A stretch of DNA of 64,000 bases from Monarcha castaneiventris obscurior. Lineage: Eukaryota > Chordata > Aves > Passeriformes > Monarchidae. The notes under the pieces were generated by a model. It was given only the letters and a program-made list of their open reading frames with translations. It was not told the origin of the DNA and searched no databases. The stretch is taken from positions 10,185,501-10,249,500 of the forward strand of contig JAMPIT010000493.1 of assembly GCA_026261815.1 (NCBI GenBank), given 5' to 3'. Of this stretch, positions 39,661 through 53,300 are shown in pieces (within the stretch, counting starts at the first letter, position 1; each line of letters opens with the position of its first letter). The translations under genes and the position numbers were made by a program.

Positions 39661-42600
39661 TTGAGGTGGCGGTGGGTGACCGGCTCTAATTAATTAAGAG
39701 GAGTTAAGAACTCACTGAGATGCCAGAAGGAGGCGGCTTCAGCCCCAGGGCAGCAGCGATGCCCCCGTTCCACCCGTGACCGTGACACCCACGAGGCTGC
39801 ACCCACCTCCCTCATTGCCCCCATCTCCCTGTCCCCAGCCAGCGCCACTGCCCGATCCCTTTTTGGGGGGCCGTGGGATCCCTCCGGGCCCTGCGTGGGT
39901 TGGGTGGGCGGTGGCCAGGACACGGTGGCAGGGGCTCCGTGGCCACCCCGGACCTCCAGAGCTGGGCTGGTGCGGGGCTCCACGGCCCCAGGGATGGATC
40001 CCTGGCCACCGCGGCCCCCCCGGCCCTGGCGATGAATTCCAGGAGCATCCCAGCCCCGCTGACACTGGGCTGAAAGGGAGAGTGCTGGGCTGCACAGCCG
40101 CTCGCTCGCGGGGATTAAGACGAGACCTTTGTGGGAGAAAAGGGGCGGGAGAGCCGAGATTATCCCGAACCTGCCTAATGCAGCGTTTCTTGGCTATTCC
40201 GGAGCATCTGGCGTCTCTGTGGAGGGAGGCAGGGCGGTGGCGAGTGGGGTGCTGGGATGCTCTGGTCGTGCAGCTCTTGGGGCGCTGGGACACGACGCTG
40301 TGAGGTCCGGAGGTTTCTCACGTCGCTGGTGCAAGGAGCTGCAGTCCCCGACCCCGGGGCCCTCTGGGTGGGCAGCACCGGGCCCTGGGATGGCTCCTCT
40401 GGGGCTGGCACCTCCCTCCACGGCGAGGGAAGCGGTGTAACCGCGGAGTTGGCACTCCGGTGGGCACCGAGGGCAGAGATGCCGCGATTGGCACCCAGGG
40501 CACAGCCCCTGCCCCCAGCCCGGGTGTCCAGCACCATCCCGCCCATGCCTGTGCCTCCATCCTGGGCTCTGCTGCTTCCCTCAGGGCCGTTTCCATAGCC
40601 CATTTTATTGGCAAATTTTGCTTTCCATACCGGGGAACTGAGGCCAGAGGCAAAGCCCCGAGCTCGCAGCTGAGCAGGGAGCCACTGCTGGATGCAACAG
40701 TGGGTTTTTTTGCGGGGTGAGGAAGAGGAGGAACGCTCGCCCCAGCCCCCAGCGGCAGCTCGACCCACTCACGTGGAGACAAAATGAGTGTCGGGAGGCT
40801 GGTGGGACACCGGGGCAGCGCTGCTCGCCTCACCTGACGCTGTCACGGGAGCGTGGAGATGGCTGAGACAGCGCAGTCGGCAGGGATTAACATCACCCGG
40901 CTGGTGGGAGCCGCCGGGAAGGCTCCCGCGGGCTGGCCTGGCTCCGGCTGGGAAGAGCAGGCACTCACTAGACTTGAAAAACTGCCTGGGAGAGAAGGGC
41001 CCCCTCCGCTCTCCGAGCCGCGCAGAGCCCCGCGGCTGCGGCCGGCCCTGGGCAGGAGAGGTCGGGGTTTGGGGCTGCTCCGGAGCACGGATCGCTCCCG
41101 CCCTCCCTCAGCCATCGCCGGCTCCTTTCCCTGCTTCTCAGCAGCTTTTGAAAGCAGAGAAGGGAAGAAAAACAAAAAAAAAGAAAAAAAAAAAAAAGAA
41201 AAGGCTTGAAAAGCACTTTGAAATGCAGGGCAGGGAGAAGCGCCCGAGTTCCCGGCAGCCCCATCCCCTCCTCCTGCTGCCAGCGCCTGCCAGCTTTGTC
41301 TGCCGACGCTGCCGAGCCAGCGGGGAGCTTCCCCTGAGCCCCAGCGCTGGGGATCGCTGTCCGGACACCCCGGGATGCCAGAACAAAGCACTGCCCCCAC
41401 GGCCTCCCCCCAAATCCCTCCAGCCCCAGGCCCAGCTCTGGCTGCTGCCAGAAACCTCCCCAGTAACCCCCACCCCCGGCCGGGGGGTTCGGCCCCTTCC
41501 CCACCCCGTTCAGCCGGGGCTGAGCAGTTACCCAGTGGATCCTGGCAGGATGCTCTGCCCTCTCCCCGCTGGCACCTCAGCACCCAGGGGTGCCCGGGTG
41601 GGCACCGGGACAAGCTGGGTGCAGGTGGGAGCCTGCCGTGGGCAGGTTCTCCGTGCAGCCTCCCAGTTTTCCCAGCTGCTGGAAGCCTCTCCCAGCCAGC
41701 AGTGACAGGGAATGGGCTCCCCCAAACCCGCTGACCCCCAGGAAACCATCACCTCCACGGGCTGTGGGCATCCCGGCCTCCCCCAGGACAGCCGGCTCTC
41801 CAGCCTGGAAAAAGGAGACATTTAATCACCATTCCATGATCCCACCTGGAGCGTGGCTTCTGCAGCGCCCCTGCCCTGGCACAGGGACCCCTCCGGGGGG
41901 GTGGGGCAGGGGGCACAGACCTGGGTCCATCCTCGCCGCCGCTCTCCTCTCCTGCCACCCCCGGCACGGAGGCTCTGAGGGCTCTGAGGATGCGCCGAGT
42001 CCCGCCTGGCCCCCGGCGTGGCAGGAGGGGCTGTCCCTGTCCCCAAGGCCCAGGGCAAGGGAAAGGTGGGGACATGACACACTTGGCTCTGTCCCAGGAG
42101 CTGGCAGGGAACCGGAGATATCTGGAGGACAGGGAGAGCCCAGGCTGCGGGGCTGCTTCTAAAATAAATAAATTCAAACAAATCACAGATTTCAGCCCGG
42201 CTTTACTGGTCACGAGCCTCATTTTTGGCGCATCAGCATCTCCCCATCGCACCTGGAGCAGCTCCTGCTCCAACGCTGCCCCAGCCACCCAGCAAGGTCT
42301 GGGGGTGCCTCATCTCCCCTGTGCCCCCCCTTGGCTCTCCCAGCCCTGACAGCGAGCGCTGCCCTGCCCTTGGGAGAACCGCAGGCCAGGGAGCAGCGCT
42401 CGGGAGAAACATCAAGGCCGATTTGGTGCTCGGGGACTGATCGGTGCTGGCAGCTCGCCCTGCCCTGCTGCGGCTCAGAGCAGCCTGGAGAGCACCGGCA
42501 GCGGGAACGGGCAGCCCACACCTGCCTGGAGGGGCCGGGATGGTGGGGAGGGACTTTGGGAAGGAGGTTGGAGAGAGGTGGCCGGGCTCAGAGTCTTCCC

Positions 42601-44220
42601 CTGCGAGCCTGGTTGGTCCCACTGCTGTTCCATGGGGAAACTGAGGCAGCACGGGTGAGCAAGAGCTCTCACGGTGCCACTGGCGCTCAGCCCATCCCTG
42701 CTGTGCCCCGACTGGGCCCTGGGAGCAGAGGCCCAGCCCTCTGCCATGACGGGATGTGGGATCTCTCCCTCTTCCTCAGGCGCTGCATCCCTCAGCCGTG
42801 GGAAACCGCGGGCTCCAAGGGCTCCTCCCGCCTTTGCCACCGCGGGGCCCCGGGGCTCCGGCCGCAGCCACGCCGGCGGTGTCACCTCCCGGCACGGCGC
42901 CAGCACCGAACCTGCCGCAGGAGCGGCTGCACCCTCCGGCTCCTCCTGGCAGCCAGGGACGAGCTGGGTCAGGGCAGGTGAGCGGGGCTGGGGCTCTGCT
43001 TTGCCCCACAAATCCCACAGAGATCCCACAGAGAACCCGGTGCTCGCTGCTCGCAGGGCTGGCACATCCCTCGCAGCAGAGGATCCCTCACGCAGGGATC
43101 AGCCCCACACCAGGAGCATCTCTGGCACAGGGGATGCCTCTCGCACGCCTGGTGTCCCTTGCACGGGGAGCGTTCCTTGCACCGGGAGCGTTCCTTGCAC
43201 GGGGAACTCGCCGGTGCTGCTCCACTCCCCAGACCGGCTCTGCCCCGCGGCTCCGCCGGCTCCGTGTCCCAGCCCCGGCGGCAGGAAGGTCCCTCTTGCA
43301 CAAGCCGGGACGCCCGGGGCTGGAGTCGGGCGGGATTTGTGCAGCCAGACGCAGAATCCCCTCTGTCCCACCGCACTGTCCCCACGAGCGGGGATTTGGG
43401 GCTCCCTGCGCTGCCCGGCAGGGGACGGGCACCCCTGGGTGCTGCTCTGCCTTGGGCACCGGCCCCAAGCAGGTCAGAGGAGTGACCCACCAGCACTGCC
43501 CCCTGCTCTGGGGCGTGGGGACAGCCGGTGGCTGTGGCCCAGCAGCAAGGCCACCACTGCAGCCCAGTTCTCCCAGTCCAAGGGGGAGCCGCAGCACTGG
43601 GTCCCCAAATGCAGCACCTGCACAACGCTCCCCTGGCAGCCCCTTGTTCGTGCCAGGGTGAGGGTCCCGGGATGTGGCTTCCAGAGGCTCCCAGGGCTGT
43701 GGCAGGGACTGTGCAGACCCCACAGCCCTGGCAGCGCCTGGCACGGAGCTGCTGCTGTGCCAGCGCCGTCGGCATCTAAGCCCTCCCCGCCCCCAGCCCC
43801 CGCTTTCGCTGCCGGGGGTGACGGGTGATGAAACCTGAAAGCATCACCTGGATTTTCCTGCCGGGCCTGAAGGGCAGAACAAGAGAGGGCGGCTGTGAAG
43901 CAGCCCAGGAGACATCCCCAGTGCCAGGGCTGCGGCTGGCACTGCCCAGAGCGCCGGGGCAGAGTGGGGTCTCCTGTCCCAGCACCCCATTTCCCAGCAG
44001 CTCCAGACCCCACCGCGATGGGAACACGCAGGACACGGCCACCACAGCTCCCTGCACCCTTCTGGGCTCCATCCAGCACCTCTGCACCCTTTGCCCAGGT
44101 CCTTCCCGGGTGCCATGGGGCTGCCACCGGCCCCGTGGGGCAGCAGGACACACGGACACGTCGCACTGGCCCTGTCTCCAGCAGAGCACGGTGACAGAGA
44201 GGGGACACGCTTATCCTCAG
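39661..44220. other. CDC42EP4-SDK2 intergenic region
   Basis: No gene is supported. Seen here: an A-rich run at 41160-41205, three 19-bp tandem units (CCGGGAGCGTTCCTTGCA-like) at 43155-43208, and general GC-rich sequence. Long open frames on both strands overlap each other and show no domains. Confidence 0.55.
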
Positions 44221-44224
44221 GCTG

Positions 44225-44230
44225 TTTATT
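44225..44230 (-). terminator. SDK2 polyadenylation signal (minus strand)
   Basis: TTTATT on plus is AATAAA on minus, 963 bases past the SDK2 stop. The interval 44231-45192, including a T-rich block at 45050-45180 (A-rich on minus), is the likely 3' UTR. Confidence 0.65.
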
Positions 44231-45192
44231 GGCATCTCCCTCGGCTCAGCCCGGGCGCCGCGGCCCCGCCGGGCTGGTGCTGGCTCACCCTTAGGCACGG
44301 CGGGGGCTGTGCTGTGCAGACACCCCCAAAACAGCCACAGCCGCGGAGCCCCTGGGCATCAGCACCCCCGAGTGCCCTCAGGCCTCTGCACAAAACCCCA
44401 TTAAAAAGCCCCAAACCACCAGAAATGCCAAGGGGAAGCTCCAATCGCCTCATCCGAGTCCTCACCAGAGCCCCCGAGGTGCAAAATCAGGGGGGGTTGA
44501 GCACCACGTGCACCCCGCCGGGGCTCTCCTGGGGTTTCAGTCCTGGGTTCTCCTGGGGGGCTGTGCTGGGCCAGGCACAAAGGAGGGGAGGAACGAATTG
44601 GCCCCTGGGATCCTTCCCCCTTCTCCCAAAGGCTCTGAGGGTCCAGAGTGGGGGTTCAAGTCCAGAGGTTTTAAGATCAGCAGAGCTCCTCTCGCCCTCC
44701 GCACTCGGGGGTCTCTGTGTCACCGCTTGTCCCCAGGTCCGGGGGGAGCCACAAGCGGAGGGGCCAGGGTTTGGCACGGCAGGAGCCCCTCGCCCAGCCC
44801 CCAGCACCCACTGGAGTCAGGCAGCAGGTCCAGGGCAGCCCCGGCGGGTGCCAAGGGCGATGTCGCTGCACCCCGAGCCCCCCGCCCCGTCCGAGGGGTC
44901 CGTGGCACAGAAGCTTTGGCCAAGGAGGGGACCTGAGTTTGCTCCCCAGTCCCAGGGACGGCGCTTGGCATCCAGCTCCGGTGCTGCCGGGAAAGCGGAA
45001 AAGCCCTGGAGCCTGGGGCTGCTCCTCTTCCTCCTCCTCCTCTTCTCCCCCTCGCTGCTTTTTCCTTTTCTCTTAATTTCTTGGGGCTTTTCTTTTGTTT
45101 CTTTTTTTTAGTTTTTTCTTCCTAATTTTTCCCCCCTCTCCTGGTTTGGTGTTTGTTTTTTTTTTTTTTTTTTGTCTTCTTCTGTTTAAATA

Positions 45193-47353
45193 TCAAACGA
45201 AAGAGGAAAACCCAGCGATGGGGGCTCTGGAGCCGGGGGCCAGGCTGCTGGGCGGGCGGTACAGGGTCCCGGGCTGGCTGCTGGGGGCGTTGCCGGGGGT
45301 CTGGGGGGTGGGAGTCCTGCTGGCTTTGGGGCGGAAGAGGCTGCCCTGCTGCGTGGAGGTGCTGTTGGACAGCGGGGTGTGCTCGGGCTCGCCCGAGTCG
45401 CTCTCGGTGTAGCTGTAGGCCTGCGCCCGGGAGATGCCCTTCTGCTGCCGCCGCCACGAGTTGTAGTAGGTGGGGTCGCTGATGTAGTGGTTGACAAAGG
45501 AATGCGCCTTCTGGTGCCCGGCGTCCACCTCGTACTCGCTGTCACTGCCCTGAAAAACAGCGCGGGGGGAGGCGGTGAGGTGGGGACGGCACCCGCAGGC
45601 CCCAAAACTCAGTAGGGTCGGGCTCTGCTTCCCCCCCTCCCCAGCAATGGGGTGAGAGGGAGCGGCCCCGAGCTGCGCCAGGGGAGTTCGGGACATCAGC
45701 AGGGATTTCCTCTTGGAAAGAGCGGCCAGGCAGTGCCAGGGGCTGCCCAGCGAGGTGGTGGAGCCCCCAGGGAAGGCCTGGATGTGGCACTCGGTGCTCT
45801 GGGCTGGGGACAAAGTGGGCATCGGGCACAGCTTGGGCTCGATGATCTCAGAGGTCTTTTCCAGCCTCAGTGCTTCTGTGATTTCCAGTGCTTTCCTGGT
45901 GCTTTCCCAGTGCTCTTCTGGGAATGCTGGCGAGCGCATCCCGAAAGTATTTAAAAGCTGGGACGGCTGCAGCATCACTGGGGGGTTTCTGCCTCTTGCC
46001 GAAACAAAATAAAACCTCATACAAAAGGTTCCTGAGCGCTGCCGAGCCCGCGATGCCCCCGGGCAGGCGGGGAGGGTGTTTTTGGGCTCTGCCGGTAATT
46101 GGATTCAGCTTCTCCGGCGGCGCACAAAGGGCCCATTGAGGGCGGTGGGAACTGCCCCGCGCCAGCGCCAGCTCCCGCGGCTCTTCACAGCTCCTCAAAA
46201 GCCACTCGAGCCCCGCTCGGGCCGCAGAGAGAGGAGCCGGCATCTGCCAAGGAAACAGCCGGTGCGGGCAGCTACGGGGGGGCCCCCTGGGCACCGTCCC
46301 CTCCTGGCTGGGGACAGCCCGAGGGACCCGCAGGACCTTTCCCTCTGGGCATCAGGCTCTCAGATGCTGCCCAGGATCCATCCTGGGGGTGGTGGTCCCT
46401 GGGGCTCCAGGCTCCTGCCCGGCCACAGCTGCCCGTGGCCCCGGGACAAGACAAAGGTGGCATTCTGTGGGCAGAGTTGGCAGAGCCGCGGGCGTTGCCA
46501 CCAGCGACCGGGCAGCGGGACAGCCCCCAGCCCCAACCCCCAGCCCCTCTGACCTCCCGTCCCCCCTGCCCTGTCCCCGGCAGCCCTGGCAGCCCCCCGC
46601 GGTGCCACATCCCCAGCACACGGGCCGGGGGCTGTGCCAGCTTCGCTCCGGCTCCGTGCCAAGGAGCCACGGGGATGCTGCAGCTTCCGAAGCTGCTCCC
46701 AAACGCGCCCCGGGAGCTGCTTCGTGGCGGGCAGAGGAAGGGGCTGATGCTCAGGGAGGGCTCCCAGCACCCTCCACCCCGGCCCAGGTCCCCGGCCTCG
46801 TGAGCAGCCCCGGGGGTCACCTGGGAGTCGGAGACCTCGGAGGGTTTCTCGGTCAGGCTGCTGCTCTCGGCGGGGATCAGGTCGTTGTACTTGGTCACGT
46901 CCTCGTCCGAGTAGTGCAGGCTGCCGGGGCTGGGCCGGGGCGGCGACCTCGGGGACAGGCAGGTGACCAGGTGACCCCGACCTCGGGGCCGGGCCACTCG
47001 GGGACCAGCCCAGCAGACCCCTGGGGACGGCTCAGGGACCACCCCTCAGCCGTGCCAACCCCCTCCCCAGAACCTTGATCCCACTGCCAGGGACCCCCGG
47101 CCTTTCGGGGGTGGACACTGGGCAGATCAGGGTCACCCCCTCGGGCTCCACGCCCTCCCCACCCCATGACGGAGCAGGGGAATGATGAAAAATGCGGTGG
47201 CTGGGGTTTCCTACCGGGTGTAGATGCCGTTCTTCCGGCAGAAGGAATTCTTGACGGAGAGGCGCCGGTTGTTGAGCTCCAGGGCGGGGAAGCTGCCCTC
47301 ATCCAGGCTCACCATCTCGCCGTGGCTCAGGGCGGCCGCCTTGGAGCTGTTCC
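45193..47353 (-). CDS. SDK2: SDK2 exon block: cytoplasmic tail
   Basis: Exons 47215-47353 ([34 protein letters not shown]), 46821-46920 ([34 protein letters not shown]) and the last exon 45193-45549 ([68 protein letters not shown] stop). The final residues form the hydrophobic PDZ ligand that recruits MAGI proteins. The GHQ/NHQ-type region before KAHSF is the only clearly variable piece compared with human. Confidence 0.96.
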
Positions 47354-50300
47354 CTGGGGGATGGGATGCTCAGCCTCCCCCAGCCCCGCCCCGGGGGGAG
47401 CTGGACCCTGCTCGGGGGGCCGGGGATGGCCCCGGGGGGATTGTGCTGCTTCCAGAGTGACCGCGGCCTGGGGGCAGCCAGGAGGTGCCAGCCAGGAGGT
47501 GCCAGCCGTGCCCAGCCCGCCTGCCCTCCCTCCCCCAGTGCCCCCAGCTCCCACTCCGGGTTGTTTGCTTAACGAGGAGCTCTGGATTTTCCCCACAATT
47601 TGAGCCCTTGACAGAGCTAAGAAAACAGAGCCGTGTTTGGCTAATCCCAGTGACCTCTGCGAGCCCCCGGGGCTGCCCTGCCTCCGCAGCTGTCTGGGGG
47701 ACGAGTCCTTTATTTCATCCCGAGCTCCCAGTGCTCCCCGGGACACCCCAGCGTCGATACCGGGTGGCACCGGGGCTCTGCAGGAGTTGTTCCCAAGGCG
47801 GGCAGGAAGGGAGGCTCCCACCACCCCACCCCGACCCCAAAGGCAGGGAGAGACCCCCAAGAGGCTCCCATGGGAGCAGGAGGGTCCCGGCACCACCCAC
47901 CAAGCTCCCTCACTCACCTGAGTCCGACTTCTTGGAGTACTTCTTGCTCTGGCCGCGGATGATGAGCACGAAGACGAGGAGGAGGATGAAGATGAGCCCC
48001 ACCAGGGCAATGACCACCAGGAACCACCACTCCTCGTAGAACGGGTTGGTTTTCTGGGCTGGGGCACAGCAGGGAGGATCAGAGGGGGACAGGCACAGGG
48101 GACAGCCAGTCTGGATGGGGACAGCCCTCTGCAGAGCACAGGGGCACTTGGGGAGCTCTGTGAGGCCTGGATCCGTGGGAAAGGGGGGTTACAGAGGGCT
48201 CGGGAAAGGGGGTGTGGCAGTGGGATTTGGGACCCTGTAGGAGCCAGGAGTGGATTTCAGGGATGGCCACGAGAACAGAGCAAAACCAGGACCCTCCCTC
48301 TGGCACGGGGGGAGAGAATTCCCTGGGAACACACCTGACACGGAGGGGGAAGGGGTGCTGGGGGTCCCATAGCCGTAGTCATTGACGGCGATGACACGGA
48401 AGTCGTAGCTGACCCCCTGCTTGAGGATGTCCATGCTGAAGGTGTAGGAGGTCACCTCCTTGGGGATGTCTTTGATGAGGATGTCCCAGAGCCCCTCATC
48501 TGCAAGAGACCACGGGGCTGGGAGGGGAGGGCTGGTTCTGCAGGACTCCCCAGGGCGAGGGGTGATGTCCCTCCATCCACCGGCCCCTCCAGGTGCTGCC
48601 CTTTCCATCAGCTCCTCTCAGCAGCATTTTCCTCGTGGACCAGCACATGGACAACACCCCAGACATCGAGTCCTAACCCCCAATCCAAGCCAGCACTCCC
48701 TGCCTCAGTTTCCCCCTCTCCTGACCCCCGAGGTGGGGATGGAGAGCAGAGGCACTGCCGTACCTGAGGGCCGGGCCTCGATGACGTATCTGGTGATGGG
48801 CCCTTGCCCGGGGTCCCCACTGGACCAGTGGATGGTGATGGCCGAGCCATAGCGGGAGATGAAGGGTTCTCCGGGGGGGCCGGGGGCACCTGGGGACCAG
48901 GGCAGAGCTGGAGGCAGGGGGTACAAACGGGCACAGGGCCATGCCAGCCCCCAGCCCATCTCCTCCCTCGCCCCTCGTGTCCCCTGCGTGTCCCCCGCAC
49001 CTTCCCCGGGCCCCGTGGTGATGTTGGCCTCGACATCCGGCCCGTAGGCGAAGGTTTTGGCCCGGATTCGGAAGCGATACGTGACGCCCTCGGCCAGGTC
49101 CTTGACCTTCATCCACAGCGGGCTGTTCCCCTTCACATCCACCGTCACGATCTTGCTGACTCCTGCGGGGACGGAGGCTGAGCCGCGTCCCCCCGCGCCT
49201 CCCCTGCTCCCCCCGGCCATGCCCTCACCATCCACGGGCGTGCAGGGCTCGTACACCAGCCTGTAGCCCTCGAGGACGCCGTTGGGCAGCGGCGGCGGCT
49301 CCCAGGACACGTTCACAGAGGTGGTGGTCAGCTCGCTGAAGCGGATGGAGCCGGGGGCGCTGGGGGCTGCGAGGGGACGGGGCGGGCTCAGCGCTCCAGG
49401 GGACGCCCCCAGCATGAGCCTGCCCCTCTCCCTGCCCTCCACCCTAGCGCTGGTCATCGCCTCACACCCCCCGTGCCCCCTCCCCGCTGCAGCAAAGGTT
49501 CCATGGAGGAATAATTAGTCTCCTTCTCCTTGTCTCTCCTCCCGAGACCTTCATCCCCGTGTGCCCCCACCCCACAAACCCGCCGGGGTGAGCCCAGGGA
49601 TGCTCTGCTCGGGATCGCAGGTTGAGAGGGAATCCCCGGAGCCGGACCCACGCAGACACCTCCCCACGGAGCCCCGGGGCAGGGGGGCGCGGGGGGAGCC
49701 GTGCCACGGGCCCCACCTGCCTGCTGCGTCCGTGCCTTCACCGGGGGGCTGCGGGGCCCGTCCCCCGCCGCGTTGAAGGCGGCCACGCTGACCCAGTAGG
49801 AGGTGTAGCCCGTCAGGTTCTTGAGCTTCGCCCCGGTCTCTGGCAGGAAAAGGGTCTTGACCCGCCCGCTCTCGTTCTGGCGCTGCTCCTGCCAGAAGTG
49901 GATCTGCGGGAGGGGGCGTGGGGAGTTGGGTGAGGCACGGATCCAACCCAGCTCGCCCTCCCCGAGCCCTCGCTGTGCCCAAACGCCCCTCACTGCCCTG
50001 CCCGGGCTGCTGAGCGCCTGTCCCAGCCTGGCTGGGGCTCCGAGCGTGCCGCAGGGAACGGGGCAGCCTCTCCTCCGGGAGGGCTGCAGGCTGTGCCGGG
50101 CATCAGCCACGGCTCGCATCACCGCGCTGTGCTGAGATCGCCTTCGAGCCGTGCCTGACTCCCGAGGGATGGAGGCACGCAGGAGGAATCACAATGGACG
50201 GGGAGCAGGAGGTGTCTGGAGCACGGGGCTGGGTACCCCGCCTGCATCCTAGTGCATCCCAACAACATCCCAGGACATCCCGGCTGCATCCCGACACATC

Positions 50301-53300
50301 CCGGCTGCATCCTAGTGCATCCCAACAACATCCCAGGACATCCCGGCTGCATCCCGGCACATCCCGGCTGCATCCCGACACATCCCGGCTATATCCCGGG
50401 GAATCTCGGCTGCATCCCAGCCGCATTCCAGGGCCTACTGCGCCATCTGCTGCCCCGCCGCCGCTCGGCACCGGGATGGGACCGCCGGGATCTCCTCGGG
50501 ATCCCCAGCACATTCCCAGAATCCCTCCCCCAAAAAGCAAGCACAGCACCCCCAGTGTCACGCACCCTGCGCCCCCGGAATTCAGCCCCTGCCCAGAGCC
50601 CCCCGTGTCCCCGAGCCCGGCCCGGAGGCAGCTCCCGGGTGACAGCAGGTACCTTGTAGCCCTGGATGTCCCCGTTCTGGCTCTCCACGGGCGGCGGCTC
50701 CCAGGTGACATCGAGCTGCGTGGCCGTGGCCGCCTGCACGGCCACGTTCTGGGGCGCTGCGGTGGGCACTGCGCCGAGGGAGGGGACAGGGTCACCGCGC
50801 CCATCCGGGGGATGGTCTGCCCTGTCTGGGCCACCTGGGGTTCCAGGACAGCCCAGCCCCCTTCCTGCAGCCCCCACCCCTGCCAGGACTCACCCGCTTC
50901 CCCCACGAACACCTCCTGCGGGGGGCTGGGGGGCCCCTCGCCCACGGCGTTGTAGACGCTCATCCGGATCTCGTAGCGCCGGTGCTTGCTCAGGTCTGGG
51001 GGGCAAAGGGTGAGTGGGACCCTCCTCCTGATGGGGATGGGGCAGCCCCGGTACCCCTGGGGGACCTGGCAGAGCCCCCCCTTGTTGGGAGGAAGGGGGC
51101 GTCCCCAAGGAGCAGCTGAAGGGGACGGGCAGAGGGGTCCCAGCTCGCCCCACACGCAGGGGGGGCAGTGGGGGACCCACAGAGGGAGGTGGGGGGACAC
51201 AGGGGGTGGTCACTTACTGTCCAGCTCGTACTGGGTGAGGGACACCTCGCTGAGGTTGTGCACGGCGTAGACGGCTGGGCAGGAGAGCAGGCAGGGGTCA
51301 GAGCAGGCAGGGGGGGCTCCCACCTCTGAGCCCCCACCCCAACACAGCCCTCACCCCAGGGCGGGCCAGGGCCCCCCTGCAAGGGCCCTGTGACCCGCAG
51401 GTCACCCCAGCCCCTGTCCCCAGGGTCGGAGGGGCCGCGGGCACTCACGGGTGAGCTCGGCCCAGCTGGCGCCGGGGTGGCCGATGCCGCGCAGGGCGAA
51501 GCCCCGCAGGCTGTCGTACACCAGCTCCCGGTAGCGCAGCCGGAATCCCAGCAGGATCCCGTTGATCTTGTCCTCAGACGGGGGCTGCAAGGGCAGGGAG
51601 AGAAGGCAGTCGGAGGCTGCTCTGACCCAGGGCTCCCCGGCACCCCGAGGTGCCCCCTCCCAGGGCAGGGCAGAGGGGACGGTACCTGCCAGCGGATGAG
51701 CACCGACGTGGTGGTGTGGGGGGTGATGGAGAGGATGGTGGGAGCCTCCTCGGGGGCTGTGGGGGAGAAGGGGGCGGTGAGGCTCCGGAGAGGCCCAGGG
51801 CTTGGGGGTGCCCGGGCCACAGGAGGAATTCCCTGGGCACGGGGGGTACCCGCTGCCCCTGGCCCGGGAGGTGCTGACCCGCCTGCAGGGTGGTGAGCGA
51901 CTCCGACTCCTCGCTGTACTCGCTGTCCCCGATGTCGTTCGTCGCCTTGACACGGAACTTGTAGGAGGTGAAGGGTTTCAGCCTGCAGGGAGCGGGGCGG
52001 GATGGGGTCGGGGCAGCCAGCGGGCGACCCCCGAGCCGCCCTCCCTCCCACCGGGCCACCGCTTCCCAGCCTTGCGCCAGCACTTCTCACCAGACGGGGA
52101 AACTGAGGCACGGGGAGAACACCCGGGAGCATCATCACCCGCCGTGTCCCCAGCCCCTCACCTGTCCACGACGAAGGCGGTGGCGTTGTGGCTGACGGGG
52201 GCGGAGTGCAGAGCCCACTCGCCGTCGGGCAGCTCGCGGCTCTGCACGGTGTAGTAGCGCACGGGGGAGAGGCCGTCGCTGCCCGGCTCCCAGGAGAGCA
52301 CCACGCTCCGGGCCCGCACCTCCTCCTGCTGTGCCAGCGGCTTCCCGGGGGGCTGCGGCCGGGCTGGGGGAGGCGAGGGGCTGGGAGCGCTGCGGGGGCA
52401 CCGCCAGCCCCCCGCCGCCGGCCGGACATCCCCCCGTGGTTACCTCTCTTCTCGGTGGTGACCACCAGGGCTTCGGCCGCCTCGCCCCAGCCCTTGCGGG
52501 TCTGCGCGGTGACACGGAACAGGTAGGTGGCCTCGGGCTGGAGGCCGGTGGCCGTGAACTGCCGGGCGCTGGCCTCCAGCACCTCCACGGCGGCCGCGGT
52601 CACCGCCGAGGTGTTCAGGCGGTGGCTGACCTGGTAGGCTGCGGGGAGGGAGCGGAGTGCTGGGGTTGGGGAGGGGACACCAGCCCGGGCCCCTCCCCGT
52701 GCCACCCCCTCCATCCCAACCTGCGCACGGGGCAGCTCACACCCAGCCCGGGACCAACATCCGAGCGGGAGCTTCAGCCCTGGGGGCTCCGAGATGCTCA
52801 GGGGGTCCCAGAGAGCTGGTCTGTGCCTCCCCACGCCAATCCCTGCTCCCACAGGACCTCTGCATCCCTCTGCAGAGCATCCCAGTGCGGCACGGCCGGG
52901 ACGCTCCCCACCTACCCAGGATGACGCCGTTGGGCGCTGCCGGCGGCTGCCAGATGAGCCGCACCAAGGTGGTCCTGACTTCAGGAAAGAGGAGCCCCAC
53001 GGGGGGCCCGGGCACTGCAGGGGGAGAAACTGGGGTCAGCGGGGAGTGGGGAAAAGTGCCAGATCCCATCCCCTGGGAGTCCTGGCCAGGGGGAGAGGGA
53101 TCACCCCAGAGGACAGGGATAGGATGGGATTAGGCACCCAGTGGACCCCCCAGCTCCCCCAGGTGCTGTCACCCACCGTCATCCAGCGTCCTCTCGAGGA
53201 CAGGAGGCCGGCTGGGGACACCATCGCCCATCCTGGTGAAGGCCAGCACCCGGATCTCGTACAGGGTGTACTTGGCCAGCCCGGTGAGCTGGGCACTGCG

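Noticed and set aside
40788..41705. 305-codon plus-strand open frame between CDC42EP4 and SDK2
   Set aside because: Contains a poly-Lys stretch from an A-run and otherwise random GC-rich composition; overlaps equally long frames on the other strand.
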